DNA from: an uncultured Flavobacteriaceae bacterium
GTDB taxonomy: Bacteria; Bacteroidota; Bacteroidia; Flavobacteriales; Flavobacteriaceae
Length of the DNA stretch: 64,000 bases
NCBI GenBank assembly: GCA_947494565.1
Contig: CANLVG010000008.1
Location: 62,001-126,000, forward strand
Direction of reading: 5' to 3'
Positions 23,106 through 33,300 of this stretch are shown here, one piece after another (position 1 is the first letter of the stretch; each line of letters opens with the position of its first letter). The position numbers were made by a program, and so were the translations under genes. The notes beneath the pieces were generated by a model. That model was not told the origin of the DNA and ran no database searches. It was given only the letters and a program-made list of their open reading frames with translations.

Positions 23106-25358
23106 TTATCGAATAACGGTAATAGTTCCTTGTTTTAGGGTTTCGTTGGCATCTTTAATGACGTAATAAAACACCATATTTTGTTTTATGAAGGTCATTG
23201 TTGAACCGGGCCAATTGTTCTGATAATTCGTTTGATTATATAGCTCTTCACCGTTGGTATTGTAAATAGTAACGGTGACATCGTTCTTGTTGGAGTAGGA
23301 ATTAGGAATCACCCATTGATCGTTAGCACCATCTCCATTGGGAGTGATTACATTAGGAACATTGAACAAATCCAAATAGCTTGCCCGAATGGTTCGTGAT
23401 ACCTCACAATTGTCTACGGTGGCTATGAGTAGAAAATCACCTTCTTCCGTAAAGGTCATTGTCTCGTCACTACTGACCAATGTATTTGCGCTATCGAACC
23501 ATTGATATGAGGTTCCACCACTTGCCCGTACGGTTTGTGAACTACCCTCAGGGAAAATGACATCGCCATCCACATCAAAGGAGATGAGATCTGAATCCAA
23601 TGGGGTAATCGCAATCTCGTTTGAAACGAGGTCACAGCCATTTCTGTCTAGTACCAAACGGTATGTTCCTGATTCTGTAACGGTGAGACCTGTATCCGAA
23701 GTATTCACGGTGGTTGCATCGCGTTCCCATCTGAACGTTTCAGCACTCAGGTCAGTAGTGGTACTAATCGTAATTGCATCGGAAGAATTACAATAGACGG
23801 TACTCGTACTGCTGATGGTCAGGGTTTCATTGGTTAACAGTTGAACGGCTAACGCGTTCGAAGTTTCATTATAGGTGTTGATGGAAGCGTTGACTTGGTA
23901 ATCCCCATTTTCCGAGGTATCGGTCAAACTGATATTTTGAGAGGTAGCTCCGGTAACATCCGCACCATCTTTTTGCCATTGGTACGTAAATGAAGATTCT
24001 AATTGACTAGTTACATCAATGGTACTCCCATCGTTCGTTACGGCATTTATGGTCACCACCTGTAGCACTACATCCGTGTTTACACAAGAGTTATAGGTTC
24101 CATTATAATCTGCAATAATTTCAAAGGAAGCAGGAACGACTGCCACTGTATTCTCCGAGTTTCGAACTGTACCCGGGCAAGTACCTCCTGATTGGGTCAC
24201 TTCTACGAAGTAGGTGCCTGCTTGGGTAATATCAAGTGTACTTCCGGTAGCACCTCCAATAGCACCTCCATTTCTAAACCATTGATAGGTTGGGGATACC
24301 GCATTGGTCGTGACACGCAATGTTTCTGGACTAGAAGGCAAAATGACAATGTTCGACGGGTTGTCGCGGGTAACTGTAAAGTTGTCCGCATTGGTGATCG
24401 TTACCGGGTTCGAGCGTTGGGTACAAATACCAGGAGCAGAAATTTCGACTTGGTAATCCCCTTCAAAACCGACGATACTGGCATCGACGATATAGCTTGT
24501 GGTGATGGCGCCTGTGATGGCGTTGTTGTCTTTATACCATTGGTAACTCCAAGTAGGATCTGTGGTATCTATAGTCAATGTTTCAGTATCTCCTGCACAC
24601 AAGGCCGTATTGCTTGGCGGGCTGATGCCTACACCTGGACCAGTTGATCCGATGGTCGCGGTGACAATATTTGAATCGGTATTACCAGAACCCGTACAGA
24701 GGTCGCCGTAATAAATGACCGCTTGATACATACCCGACTGGGTCACGTTCAAGGTGTGCCCTGTTTCCGACGTCAGTTCCGTACCGCTTCGGTACCAGAT
24801 GTATTGGTAGGTTTCAGGGTTTGGAATATTATCGACTTGCAGTGTAATCGATGTTGCGCTACAAACACTACCTGGGGGATTTCCATCGCCCAATTCGCTA
24901 ATGTTAAGGTTTGTGGTAACATCCATGTAATACATCGGATAAGAGTTGTCGGATTCTCTCTCCATTGCCGGACTTGTACTTCGAGCCCGTATCTTGTAGC
25001 CGTCACCCCTAGCGTTAGTAGGGATGGAGAATTCCATATCGAACTCTTTGGGGTTGTTGGTATTCTGGTCATCTGCCCGGCCCAGTTCAACGGCATTGGT
25101 AAAATCGCCATTGGCATCTGAAAGCTCTAAGATGAATTCGTTGTCGGCATTTGCCGTACCCGCCCAACTGATTCTGGCGTAGTATTGGTTGAACCCTCCA
25201 ACACCTGCGCAAATACCGGCATTCCATGGCGAATTACCTGCCAAATTGGGGTTATCCGCTGGTTCAGGGGGTTGAACCAAAAGCTGTGAAAAGGCTTGTG
25301 TAACAATCAAAAAGAAAGCCGTCGTGATGAAAAAGCGAGTTAGTGATGTGTGTCTCAT
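23106..25358 (-). CDS. sprC: SprC-like secreted protein with type B T9SS C-terminal domain
   Basis: The open frame extends to 25430, but the ATG at 25358 begins the recognisable signal peptide (MRHTSLTRFFITTAFF...AFSQ), so I choose it; the product is then 750 residues. After the signal come several Ig-like/PKD-like modules, each containing a tryptophan core such as YQWYKDN, YQWFRNG, YQWQKDG or YQWFDSA, preceded by a Cys-containing strand. The last about 90 residues form a gliding-motility-associated sorting domain with NVITPNGDGANDQW. This indicates export by T9SS to the cell surface. First gene of the apparent sprC-sprD-sprB-sprF locus, with its own paired-repeat element upstream. In F. johnsoniae, SprC and SprD support SprB function. 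The gene name rests on architecture and order. Confidence 0.72.
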   Translation of the reverse strand: MRHTSLTRFFITTAFFLIVTQAFSQLLVQPPEPADNPNLAGNSPWNAGICAGVGGFNQYYARISWAGTANADNEFILELSDANGDFTNAVELGRADDQNTNNPKEFDMEFSIPTNARGDGYKIRARSTSPAMERESDNSYPMYYMDVTTNLNISELGDGNPPGSVCSATSITLQVDNIPNPETYQYIWYRSGTELTSETGHTLNVTQSGMYQAVIYYGDLCTGSGNTDSNIVTATIGSTGPGVGISPPSNTALCAGDTETLTIDTTDPTWSYQWYKDNNAITGAITTSYIVDASIVGFEGDYQVEISAPGICTQRSNPVTITNADNFTVTRDNPSNIVILPSSPETLRVTTNAVSPTYQWFRNGGAIGGATGSTLDITQAGTYFVEVTQSGGTCPGTVRNSENTVAVVPASFEIIADYNGTYNSCVNTDVVLQVVTINAVTNDGSTIDVTSQLESSFTYQWQKDGADVTGATSQNISLTDTSENGDYQVNASINTYNETSNALAVQLLTNETLTISSTSTVYCNSSDAITISTTTDLSAETFRWERDATTVNTSDTGLTVTESGTYRLVLDRNGCDLVSNEIAITPLDSDLISFDVDGDVIFPEGSSQTVRASGGTSYQWFDSANTLVSSDETMTFTEEGDFLLIATVDNCEVSRTIRASYLDLFNVPNVITPNGDGANDQWVIPNSYSNKNDVTVTIYNTNGEELYNQTNYQNNWPGSTMTFIKQNMVFYYVIKDANETLKQGTITVIR

Positions 25359-25488
25359 AAGTAGTTGTAGTTTTTGGGTCACTACAGTTCTATTTTGGAT
25401 TTGGGTCCTGATAAAACAATAGGCGTTCATATTAATTTGCGGGTATCGCCCATTTCCGCTCTCGTCTTACTTTAATCTATATTCAAAA

Positions 25489-25494
25489 CAAATA
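25489..25494 (-). promoter_or_regulatory. Candidate -7 element for sprC-like gene
   Basis: TATTTG on the minus strand (context CATATTTGTT, 7 of 8 to TAnnTTTG), about 130 bp upstream of the chosen ATG and exactly 30 bp from the proximal TGTTGT repeat, as at the sprB-like gene. Confidence 0.5.
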
Positions 25495-25524
25495 TGTCTT
25501 TTTAATGCCGGACGGGGAATTTAA

Positions 25525-25556
25525 TGTTGTATCGGGAAGGGATTTTGTTGTGAAAC
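25525..25556 (-). promoter_or_regulatory. Paired 21-bp-spaced TGTTGT element upstream of sprC-like gene
   Basis: TGTTGTATC at 25525 and TGTTGTGAAAC at 25546 (plus-strand reading), start-to-start 21 bp. Similarity to the sprB upstream element extends beyond the repeats: both carry GGAATTTA just before the first repeat, a GCCGGA a little further away, and AACAAATAT around the -7 hexamer. Confidence 0.55.
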
Positions 25557-25611
25557 GCCCATATTTGTATGGCGACCTTTATTTTGTAGTCCGTATTCAG
25601 GGCTTTTTTGC

Positions 25612-25619
25612 TACTTTTG
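25612..25619 (+). promoter_or_regulatory. Candidate -7 element for glnS
   Basis: TACTTTTG matches TAnnTTTG and lies 20 bp before the glnS ATG. Confidence 0.45.
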
Positions 25620-25639
25620 TAGCTTCTTAAAATCACCCT

Positions 25640-27325
25640 ATGAGCGAGTCTGAACGATCGTTGAATTTTTTGGAACACATCATCGAGGAAGACCTAAAAA
25701 ACGGATTTCCGAAAGACCAGTTGCGCTTTCGTTTTCCGCCAGAACCCAATGGGTACCTCCATGTTGGCCATGCTAGTTCGATTTGCCTCAATTTTGGGTT
25801 AGGACTGCGCTATAATGCCCCGGTGAACCTCAGATTTGACGATACCAATCCCGCTAAGGAAGAACAGGAGTACGTCGATGCGATAAAGCGAGACGTAGAA
25901 TGGTTGGGATACGAATGGAGTACCGAACGGTATGCGTCCGATTACTTCCAGCAGCTCTATGATTGGGCCGTTTTCTTGATCAAGGAGGGGAAGGCCTATG
26001 TGGATAGCCAAACTTCTGAGGAAATGGCAACTCAAAAAGGGAGCCCTACCGAACCTGGAGTCGAAAGTCCATTTCGGGATCGATCTGTGGCGGAAAATTT
26101 GGCCTTGTTCGAGGGCATGAAATCGGGAGATTTCGAAGAAGGGAAACACGTGCTTCGCGCTAAAATTGATATGAGCTCTTCGAACATGCTCATGCGCGAC
26201 CCGATTATGTACCGCGTGCTGCACAAGGAGCACCATAGGACAAATACCGATTGGTGTATTTATCCGATGTATGATTGGACACACGGGGAGAGCGACTATA
26301 TAGAACAAGTATCCCATTCACTTTGTACATTGGAGTTCGCCATGCATCGTGAACTCTATGATTGGTTTTTGGACCAGGTGGTCAAAGATGAAAAGGTGCG
26401 TCCGAAGCAACGCGAGTTCGCACGGAGAAACTTGAGCCATACTGTGGTAAGTAAGCGAAAACTATTGCGGTTGGTAGAAGAAGGAGTAGTCAATGGATGG
26501 GACGATCCACGTATGCCGACCATATCAGGTTTGCGAAGGCGAGGGTTTACACCGGAGTCTATTCGAAATTTTGCTGACACCATAGGTATTGCCAAGAGGG
26601 AAAACCTGATTGATGTCTCACTATTGGAGTTTCAGGTTCGGGACCATCTGAACAAAGTGGCTCCGAGGGTAATGGGGGTTTTGAACCCGTTGAAAGTGGT
26701 GATAACAAACTACCCTGAGGGAGAAGAAGAATGGTTGGATGCCGAGAACAATCCTGAAGATGATTCAGCAGGTTCGAGACAGGTGCCCTTTTCAAGAGAG
26801 ATTTACATTGAGAAAGAGGACTTTAGAGAAGAGGCCAATAAGAAGTTTTTTCGGTTGAAATTGGGAAAAGAGGTGCGATTGAAGAACGCCTATATCATAA
26901 AGGCCGAAAGCTGTACCAAAGACGAGAACGGAAACATCATCGAAGTGCAGTGCACATATGACCCAAAAAGTAAAAGTGGTAGCGGTACTGAAGAAAGTCT
27001 TCGTAAGGTAAAAGGAACACTGCATTGGGTTTCGATCGAACATGCGATCGAGGCGGAAGTGCGTTTGTACGATCGTCTATTTACGGATGAAAGTCCGGAT
27101 ACCCATAAGGATAAAGATTTTATGGAGTTTATTAACCCTGATTCGTTACAGGTCGTTACAGGCTACCTAGAGCCTAGTTTAAAAAATGCCCAGATTGAAG
27201 ATCGGGTACAATTTCAACGTTTGGGTTATTTCTGTGTAGACCCGGATACCAGTCCAGAAAAATTGGTGTTCAATCGTACCGTAGGGTTACGCGATTCCTG
27301 GGCAAAAATTCAACAAAAAAGTTGA
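25640..27325 (+). CDS. glnS: Glutamine--tRNA ligase
   Basis: GlnRS charges tRNA-Gln with glutamine using ATP, in the cytoplasm. The 561-residue length is close to the usual about 555. Class I motifs are clear: a HIGH-type signature in GYLHVGHASS (about residues 33-42) after RFPPEPNG, and the KMSKS-type loop as VVSKRKLL (about 268-275). The downstream beta-barrel anticodon-binding region includes DFREEANKKFFRL and RKVKGTLHWVS, and the end VFNRTVGLRDSWAKI is typical. Start ATG at 25640 is directly preceded by a good -7 element. Monocistronic, divergent from the sprC-like gene, and terminated by the hairpin at 27483. Presence of GlnRS means glutamine can be attached directly rather than only through transamidation. 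Confidence 0.97.
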   Translation: MSESERSLNFLEHIIEEDLKNGFPKDQLRFRFPPEPNGYLHVGHASSICLNFGLGLRYNAPVNLRFDDTNPAKEEQEYVDAIKRDVEWLGYEWSTERYASDYFQQLYDWAVFLIKEGKAYVDSQTSEEMATQKGSPTEPGVESPFRDRSVAENLALFEGMKSGDFEEGKHVLRAKIDMSSSNMLMRDPIMYRVLHKEHHRTNTDWCIYPMYDWTHGESDYIEQVSHSLCTLEFAMHRELYDWFLDQVVKDEKVRPKQREFARRNLSHTVVSKRKLLRLVEEGVVNGWDDPRMPTISGLRRRGFTPESIRNFADTIGIAKRENLIDVSLLEFQVRDHLNKVAPRVMGVLNPLKVVITNYPEGEEEWLDAENNPEDDSAGSRQVPFSREIYIEKEDFREEANKKFFRLKLGKEVRLKNAYIIKAESCTKDENGNIIEVQCTYDPKSKSGSGTEESLRKVKGTLHWVSIEHAIEAEVRLYDRLFTDESPDTHKDKDFMEFINPDSLQVVTGYLEPSLKNAQIEDRVQFQRLGYFCVDPDTSPEKLVFNRTVGLRDSWAKIQQKS

Positions 27326-27482
27326 CATAGAATCTCTCTATACCAAAAATTATATCAATCGGTATTTTCTATCCGAAAGCGCTTTGTTTCATAGGGTTTA
27401 AGTGCGTTTTAAAACTACAGCATGTATATAGCTGCGCTTGCTTGCGAAGCGTTGAAAAAACGCCTCTAAAAGGCCCAAAACT

Positions 27483-27519
27483 AAAAATCCCGCTTTGTAA
27501 CACACAAAGCGGGATTTTT
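27483..27519. terminator. Strong bidirectional terminator between glnS and SPFH gene
   Basis: A perfect 16-bp stem (27483-27498 with 27504-27519) closes on a 5-nt loop, with A5 at the left and T5 at the right. It serves the convergent glnS and band-7 genes. Confidence 0.93.
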
Positions 27520-27533
27520 AACTTGAATTTCTG

Positions 27534-28460
27534 TTATTCCAGTTTTTTGGGTTTTGCTTTTTTCATGGCCTCACCGATTTGATTGCTCGCCGTAAAGCTC
27601 GCGACCATGTCGTTTAACATTTGGCTACCGGCCTGAGGGGAATTTGGCAATAGGATCAAATTGCTATTGGTTTCCTGTCCGATGGATTGTAGCGTGTCAT
27701 AATGTTGGGTGACCACGATTAAGGCAGAGGCTTCCTGAGAATTGATGCCCACCTTATTTAAGACCTCGACCGATTCTTCCAAGCCTCGCGCAATTTCACG
27801 GCGTTGATCTGCAATACCCTGTCCTTGTAATCTCTTGCTTTCCGCCTCGGCCTTTGCTTTTTCGACGATAAGAATTCGTGCAGCATCTCCCTCGAACTGT
27901 GCGGCGATTTTTTCACGCTCCGAGGCATTGATACGGTTCATCGCCTCTTTGACCTGCGCATCAGGGTCAATGTCGGTCACTAGGGTTTTGATGATGTCAT
28001 ACCCATATTCCATCATGGCATCATTGAGTTCGGATTTGACCGCGATGGCGATATCGTCTTTTCGAACAAAGACATCATCCAATTTCATTTTAGGGACCTC
28101 TGCGCGTACTACGTCAAAAACGTATGAGGTAATTTGATCATGTGGGTAATCTAGCTTATAGAAGGCATCATATACCTTGTCTCTGATGACTTTGTACTGA
28201 ACGGAAACTTTTAAGCGTACGAATACATCGTCAAGGGTCTTGGTCTCTATGATGACATCGAGCTGTTGAATTTTTAGACTAAGCCTTCCTGCAATTCGAT
28301 CGACCATGGGAATCTTAAGATGAAGCCCTGAATGCCGAATGCTATGGAATTTACCAAAGCGTTCGATAATGACCGCGGTCTGTTGCTTGACAATAAAAAA
28401 TGCCGAAATCAAAATAATGACTGCGAAAAAAATAATAGGTATAAAGAAGAAACTGCCCAT
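27534..28460 (-). CDS. SPFH/band 7 (stomatin-like) membrane protein
   Basis: A 308-residue membrane-anchored protein. One N-terminal transmembrane helix (about residues 3-24) is followed by a band-7 domain with VKQQTAVIIERFGKF (about 24-38) and GLHLKIPMVDRIA, both typical of stomatin/prohibitin-like proteins. Next come a long Ala/Glu/Lys-rich coiled-coil flotillin-like stretch (about 175-240, including EREKIAAQFEGDAARI and EAESKRLQGQGIA) and a short basic tail. Such proteins oligomerise on the inner membrane and organise membrane microdomains or modulate proteases. No NfeD partner or protease gene is adjacent. The gene points toward glnS and shares its terminator. Confidence 0.88.
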   Translation of the reverse strand: MGSFFFIPIIFFAVIILISAFFIVKQQTAVIIERFGKFHSIRHSGLHLKIPMVDRIAGRLSLKIQQLDVIIETKTLDDVFVRLKVSVQYKVIRDKVYDAFYKLDYPHDQITSYVFDVVRAEVPKMKLDDVFVRKDDIAIAVKSELNDAMMEYGYDIIKTLVTDIDPDAQVKEAMNRINASEREKIAAQFEGDAARILIVEKAKAEAESKRLQGQGIADQRREIARGLEESVEVLNKVGINSQEASALIVVTQHYDTLQSIGQETNSNLILLPNSPQAGSQMLNDMVASFTASNQIGEAMKKAKPKKLE

Positions 28461-28586
28461 GATAGTGTTTTTTAGATTTATAATTGAAGATAATAAGACT
28501 TTAGCTTATCTGTAGGATTTTACCAGCTTTTGTTACAAATGTGGCCGCGGCACCGAATAAGATGGCCAATCCAATCAAGCGCCGTA

Positions 28587-30095
28587 CTACCCCAATTCTA
28601 CAATGCCTTTTTCGATCCTTTTGATACTTTCTTCTTTCCCGATAAGTTCCAGAATGTCAAAAACATGTGGGCCTTGCAATGCACCGACCAGAAGCAAGCG
28701 AAGTGGAGCCATGACTTTGCCAAAAGATAGTTCGTTGTCGGTAATCCACTGTTTTACTCGATTTTCAAGGTTTTGACTGGAGAAATCGGAGATCTCCTTT
28801 AAAATCGATACCAATTGGTTCATAATCGAACCAGTGTCCGGTTTCCACTGTTTTCTTACCGCTTTTTCGTCATAGTGTTCAGGTGTAGTGAAGAAGTAAT
28901 GCGACAGTTGCCAAAAGTCGGAAACAAAGGTTGCCCGTTCTTTGATTAGGGAAACGACCCGTTCAACAAAAGCATTATCGAAGGAAAGCGCCGAGATATC
29001 TTTTTCGAGCAGTATCGGTCTGAACAAATCGGCTAGTTCATCGTTGGCCTTTTCTTTTATATAATGCTGGTTATACCATTTCGTCTTATCGGGATCAAAA
29101 CGAGCGCCCGACTTATTTACCCGGTCAAGGCTAAAGTTCGAAATCAATTCTGTTAGACTGAAGATTTCTTGTTCCGTGCCCGGATTCCAACCCAATAGTG
29201 CCAAAAAGTTAACAACGGTTTCTGAAAAATAACCTGCTTCCCTATAGCCCAGTGACTCGTTCCAGGATAAGGGAAATACCGGAAAACCCATTTTTTGCCC
29301 ATCTCGCTTACTCAATTTCCCTTTTCCCACAGGCTTCATAATCAATGGCAAATGCGCGAATTCGGGTGCATTCCACTCAAATGCATTATAAAGCAACTGG
29401 TGAAGGGCCAAAGAAGGCAACCATTCCTCCCCACGAATGACATGACTGATGTTCATTAAATGATCATCCACTACATTGGCCAAGTGATAGGTAGGCATGC
29501 CATCGGCCTTGAAAAGAACCTTATCATCAAGAATATTGGTGTCGATTCGAATCGTTCCGCGAATCGTATCTTGAAGTAGTAGCGTTTCGTCTTTCGGGGA
29601 TTTAAAACGTATCACATAATCTTTACCAGCATCTATTTTCTGTTGCGTCTCTTCGGCTGAAAGGGAAAGAGAGTTCACAAGCTTTAGTCTATTGTGCCAG
29701 TTATAGATGAAGGTTTTGCCCTTGGCCTCGTGATCTTTTCTATGAAAGTCGAGCCGCTCCGAAGTGTCAAAGGCATAATAGGCCTTTCCTTTTTCGACAA
29801 GAGCGTCTGCATATTGTCTATAAAGTGATTTACGCTCACTTTGGCGATAGGGGCCGACCGATCCTTCTTTTCCGGGCCCTTCATCAAAAGGGATACCGCA
29901 CCAATTCAAAGCGTCAATAATATACTGTTCCGCACCTTCAACATAGCGGTTTTGATCGGTATCTTCAATCCGAAGCACAAAAACACCATCGTGCTGTTTT
30001 GCAAAAAGGTAATTGAATAAAGCGGTACGTACGCCGCCGATATGTAAAGGTCCAGTAGGACTAGGTGCAAACCGAACACGGACTTTCTGATTCAT
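28587..30095 (-). CDS. gltX: Glutamate--tRNA ligase
   Basis: GluRS attaches glutamate to tRNA-Glu. The open frame reaches back to a TTG at 30116, but ATG at 30095 sits right before the conserved N-terminus (MNQKVRVRFAPSPTG) and is chosen, giving 502 residues, normal for bacterial GluRS. The HIGH motif is PSPTGPLHIGG (about residues 11-21) and the KMSKS motif is KLSKRDG (about 255-261). A C-terminal helical anticodon-binding domain runs from about 330. A perfect TAnnTTTG element lies 18 bp upstream. Having both gltX and glnS about 2 kb apart indicates distinct Glu and Gln charging enzymes. Confidence 0.97.
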   Translation of the reverse strand: MNQKVRVRFAPSPTGPLHIGGVRTALFNYLFAKQHDGVFVLRIEDTDQNRYVEGAEQYIIDALNWCGIPFDEGPGKEGSVGPYRQSERKSLYRQYADALVEKGKAYYAFDTSERLDFHRKDHEAKGKTFIYNWHNRLKLVNSLSLSAEETQQKIDAGKDYVIRFKSPKDETLLLQDTIRGTIRIDTNILDDKVLFKADGMPTYHLANVVDDHLMNISHVIRGEEWLPSLALHQLLYNAFEWNAPEFAHLPLIMKPVGKGKLSKRDGQKMGFPVFPLSWNESLGYREAGYFSETVVNFLALLGWNPGTEQEIFSLTELISNFSLDRVNKSGARFDPDKTKWYNQHYIKEKANDELADLFRPILLEKDISALSFDNAFVERVVSLIKERATFVSDFWQLSHYFFTTPEHYDEKAVRKQWKPDTGSIMNQLVSILKEISDFSSQNLENRVKQWITDNELSFGKVMAPLRLLLVGALQGPHVFDILELIGKEESIKRIEKGIVELG

Positions 30096-30113
30096 GGGTG
30101 AGATTTTAAGGTG

Positions 30114-30121
30114 CAAAGATA
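30114..30121 (-). promoter_or_regulatory. Candidate -7 element for gltX
   Basis: TATCTTTG on the minus strand, an exact TAnnTTTG match, 18 bp before the chosen gltX ATG; this supports the downstream start over the TTG at 30116. Confidence 0.5.
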
Positions 30122-30348
30122 GGAAATACGTCTAGCCCAGAGGGGGCATTCTTTTTCGATTTTAACCGGACTTCTTTCTATTGTAGTTGGAAGGCCTTTT
30201 TTTGAATCGGAAGGCGTTCGAACCAGAAAAACCTCGTGATAAAATATCAGGAGGCTGAAAACGAGACCGGATTAGGGTCCTAAATCTTTCAAAATCGGCA
30301 GCTTGTCTAAAAACGGCCAAGGAAAGGGTTTAACACGAATTTGATAAT

Positions 30349-30356
30349 TAAATTTG
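30349..30356 (+). promoter_or_regulatory. Candidate -7 element for DUF4175 gene
   Basis: TAAATTTG matches TAnnTTTG, 35 bp before the TTG start at 30392. Confidence 0.4.
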
Positions 30357-30391
30357 TAAGAACCAGTATCTTGCTAATAAAATAGCGGAAT

Positions 30392-33300
30392 TTGAATGCG
30401 TACGAAAATATAATAGCCAAGCTAGGTCAGTTTACGAAGCGGTACTATACCAAGTTATTGATTAAGGGTGTTTTGTTGTTTGTGGCATTTGGACTACTCT
30501 TTTTTATAGTGACCTTGAGCTTCGAGTACTTTCTTTGGTTGAGTTCAAGTGGAAGATTGATGCTACTTTTAAGTTTAGTGGTCATTGAACTCGTATTGGT
30601 ATTTCGATATATTTTGACCCCGTTGTTCTATCTCTTCAAGCTAAAGCGGGGCATTACCAATAAGGAGGCCTCTTTGCTCATCGGGAAACATTTTCAAGAT
30701 GTCGACGATAAATTGTACAATCTTTTGGATTTGGCGGAAGATAGCAATCGTTCCGAACTTTTGGCGGCTAGTATAGAACAGCGTTCCGAGTCATTGAAAC
30801 CCGTTCCTTTTGGTAAAGCGATAGATTTTAAGGAGAATTTGAAGTACCTGAAGTATAGTTCGATTCCCCTATTGATTTTTGGATTGATTTGGATTAGCGG
30901 AAATTTAAGTGATTTCTTTGGTTCTACGAAACGCATCGTCAACTATGACTTGGCCTACGAAAAGCCGGCCCCATTTCAGTTTCGTTTACTTTCGAATGAT
31001 TTGGATGTATTGAACGATAAACCGCACACTATTGATGTTGCCGTTGAGGGCGAAGTGCAGCCAGAAGTGGTTTATATTGAGGTGGATGGAAAACAACTAC
31101 AGCTTCAACGGCAAAATGGTACTTATCGGTATACTTTCTCTCCTCCATTTCGATCCACCGAATTTTTTTTCCTGGCAAACGAGGTGAGGTCACAGACCTA
31201 CCGCTTGACTGCGCTAGAAACACCGGCAATCGAAAATTTTGAGCTGCTGTTGGAGTATCCTGCCTATACCGAACTGAAACGTGAAGTGTTGAAAAGCACG
31301 GGAAACGCCAGTTTCCCTGAAGGAACGAAAGTCACCTGGAAAATTGATGGCAAGAACGTGAAGCGGGTCGATTTGGTGACTTCAGATACCGCACGTGCCT
31401 TTGATATGGAAATGGATGCATTTCAGTTATCAAAACGAATTTATGATGATTTGTCCTATGAAATTGCTACTTCAAATGAGAACATAAAAGATTACGAACG
31501 GTTGGCGTACAATTTTGAAGTAGTCAAAGATGCATATCCCTCTATAAAGGTGAAACAAGTATTTGATTCCCTTAACCCTAACATTTCCTTTTATGCAGGG
31601 GAAACTTCAGATGATTATCTGGTGCGCTCGATTCGATTAGTCTGTTATGCCGATGAGGACCCTCAAGAGCAACAGCGCATAACCCTAGAAGAACCGAATA
31701 CCAACTACAATCAATTTTATTACACTTTTCCTTCAGGACTTGACCTTGAAACGGGTAAGGCGTATAGCTTCTATTTCGAGGCCACCGACAATGACGGTAT
31801 TCGCAACGGAAAATCCGCTAAGAGTCAGGTATTTAGTACTGCACTGCTCAATACAGATGAACTGAAAAACAAAGCCTTGGAGTCGCAGCAGTCCATTATC
31901 AACAATATGGACAGGTCATTGGAGAGGTTCAAAGAGCAAAAAGAAACCCTCAAAGAAATCAATCAAGGTCAAAAGGAAAAGAACCAACTCAATTTCAATG
32001 ATCAGAACCAGATCAAGGATTTTCTTCGCAAACAACAGCAGCAAGAAAATATGATGCAGAAGTTTAGTAAACAGCTTAAGGAAAACCTTGAAAAGGACAA
32101 CAAGAATGATGAGCTTAATGAGTTGTTGCAAGAACGCTTAGAGCGACAGGAAATTGAGGCGAAAAAGAATGAGAAGTTATTGGACGAGCTGAATAAGATC
32201 GCGGATAAGATCGATAAAGAGGAATTGACAAAACGCCTTGAGGAGCTAGCAAAAAAACAACAGAATAGTGAGCGTAATCTAGAACAGTTGTTGGAGCTCA
32301 CTAAGAGATACTATGTAACCGAAAAGGCGGCGCAGTTGGCCAAGGATTTAGAAAAGATGGCGGAGAAGCAACAAGAACTCTCCGAAAAGAACGTGGGTGA
32401 GGAGTACGAAAAGGAGGAGCAAGAGAAATTGAACGATGCTTTCAAGGAACTGTCCAAAGCGTTGGAAGAGCTGCGTAAGGATAATGAAGATTTGAAGAAG
32501 CCTATGGATTTGGATACGGACTCTTCGAAGGAAGATGCCGTAAAGGAAGATCAGCAGGATGCATTGGAAGATCTCAACAAGAGTCAGGAGGCTGAGCCTG
32601 CTGAGAGCGAAAAGAAGCAACAAAGCCAAAAGAGCGCAAAGAGCAAACAGAAGTCTGCCGCGGAAAAAATGAAGGAAATGAGCGAGAAGCTGCAACAGTC
32701 ATCTGCAGGCGGGGGCGGAGGATCCTCCATTACCGAGGATGCGGAGATGTTGCGACAAATACTAGATAATTTGGTTACATTTTCATTTAAGCAGGAGAAT
32801 CTGTTCGATAACTTGGAAAGTGCAGAGTTGGATATGCCACAATTTTCAGGGAGTATTAAAAAGCAACAAGAGTTACGAGAGTTGTTTGAACATGTTGATG
32901 ATAGTTTGTTTTCGCTATCGTTGCGTCGAGCCGAGCTTTCAGAATTCGTCAATGAACAGATTACGGAGGTTTATTACAATACCGATAAGGCCCTTGAGAG
33001 TATTGCAGAAAGTCAAATCTACCAAGGAGTTTCCTATCAGAAGTATGTTTTAAATGCTGCCAATGAGCTATCTGATTTTCTAGCTAATATTTTGGATAAT
33101 ATGCAAGAAAGTATGCAATCTGGTGAGGGCGAAGGAGAAGGTCAAGGGTTTCAACTTCCTGATATCATTAAAAGCCAAGGGGAATTGAAGGAGAAGATGG
33201 AAGGACAGGGGCAATCCGGTCAAGGTCAACCACAACAAGGGCAAGGTAGTGAGGGCAAGTCTGGAGAAGGTGGTGAAGGAAAGGAAGGCGGAAAAGAAGG

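Noticed and set aside
28501-28578. Short frame between gltX and the SPFH gene reading LIGLAILFGAAATFVTKAG
   Set aside because: It looks like a transmembrane helix but only 25 codons follow the TTG, and the frame runs back into gltX without a clear start; conservation in relatives would be needed.
30095-30116. TTG at 30116 as gltX start
   Set aside because: The first seven residues lack family similarity and the TTG lies inside the -7-like element; the ATG at 30095 fits the conserved N-terminus.
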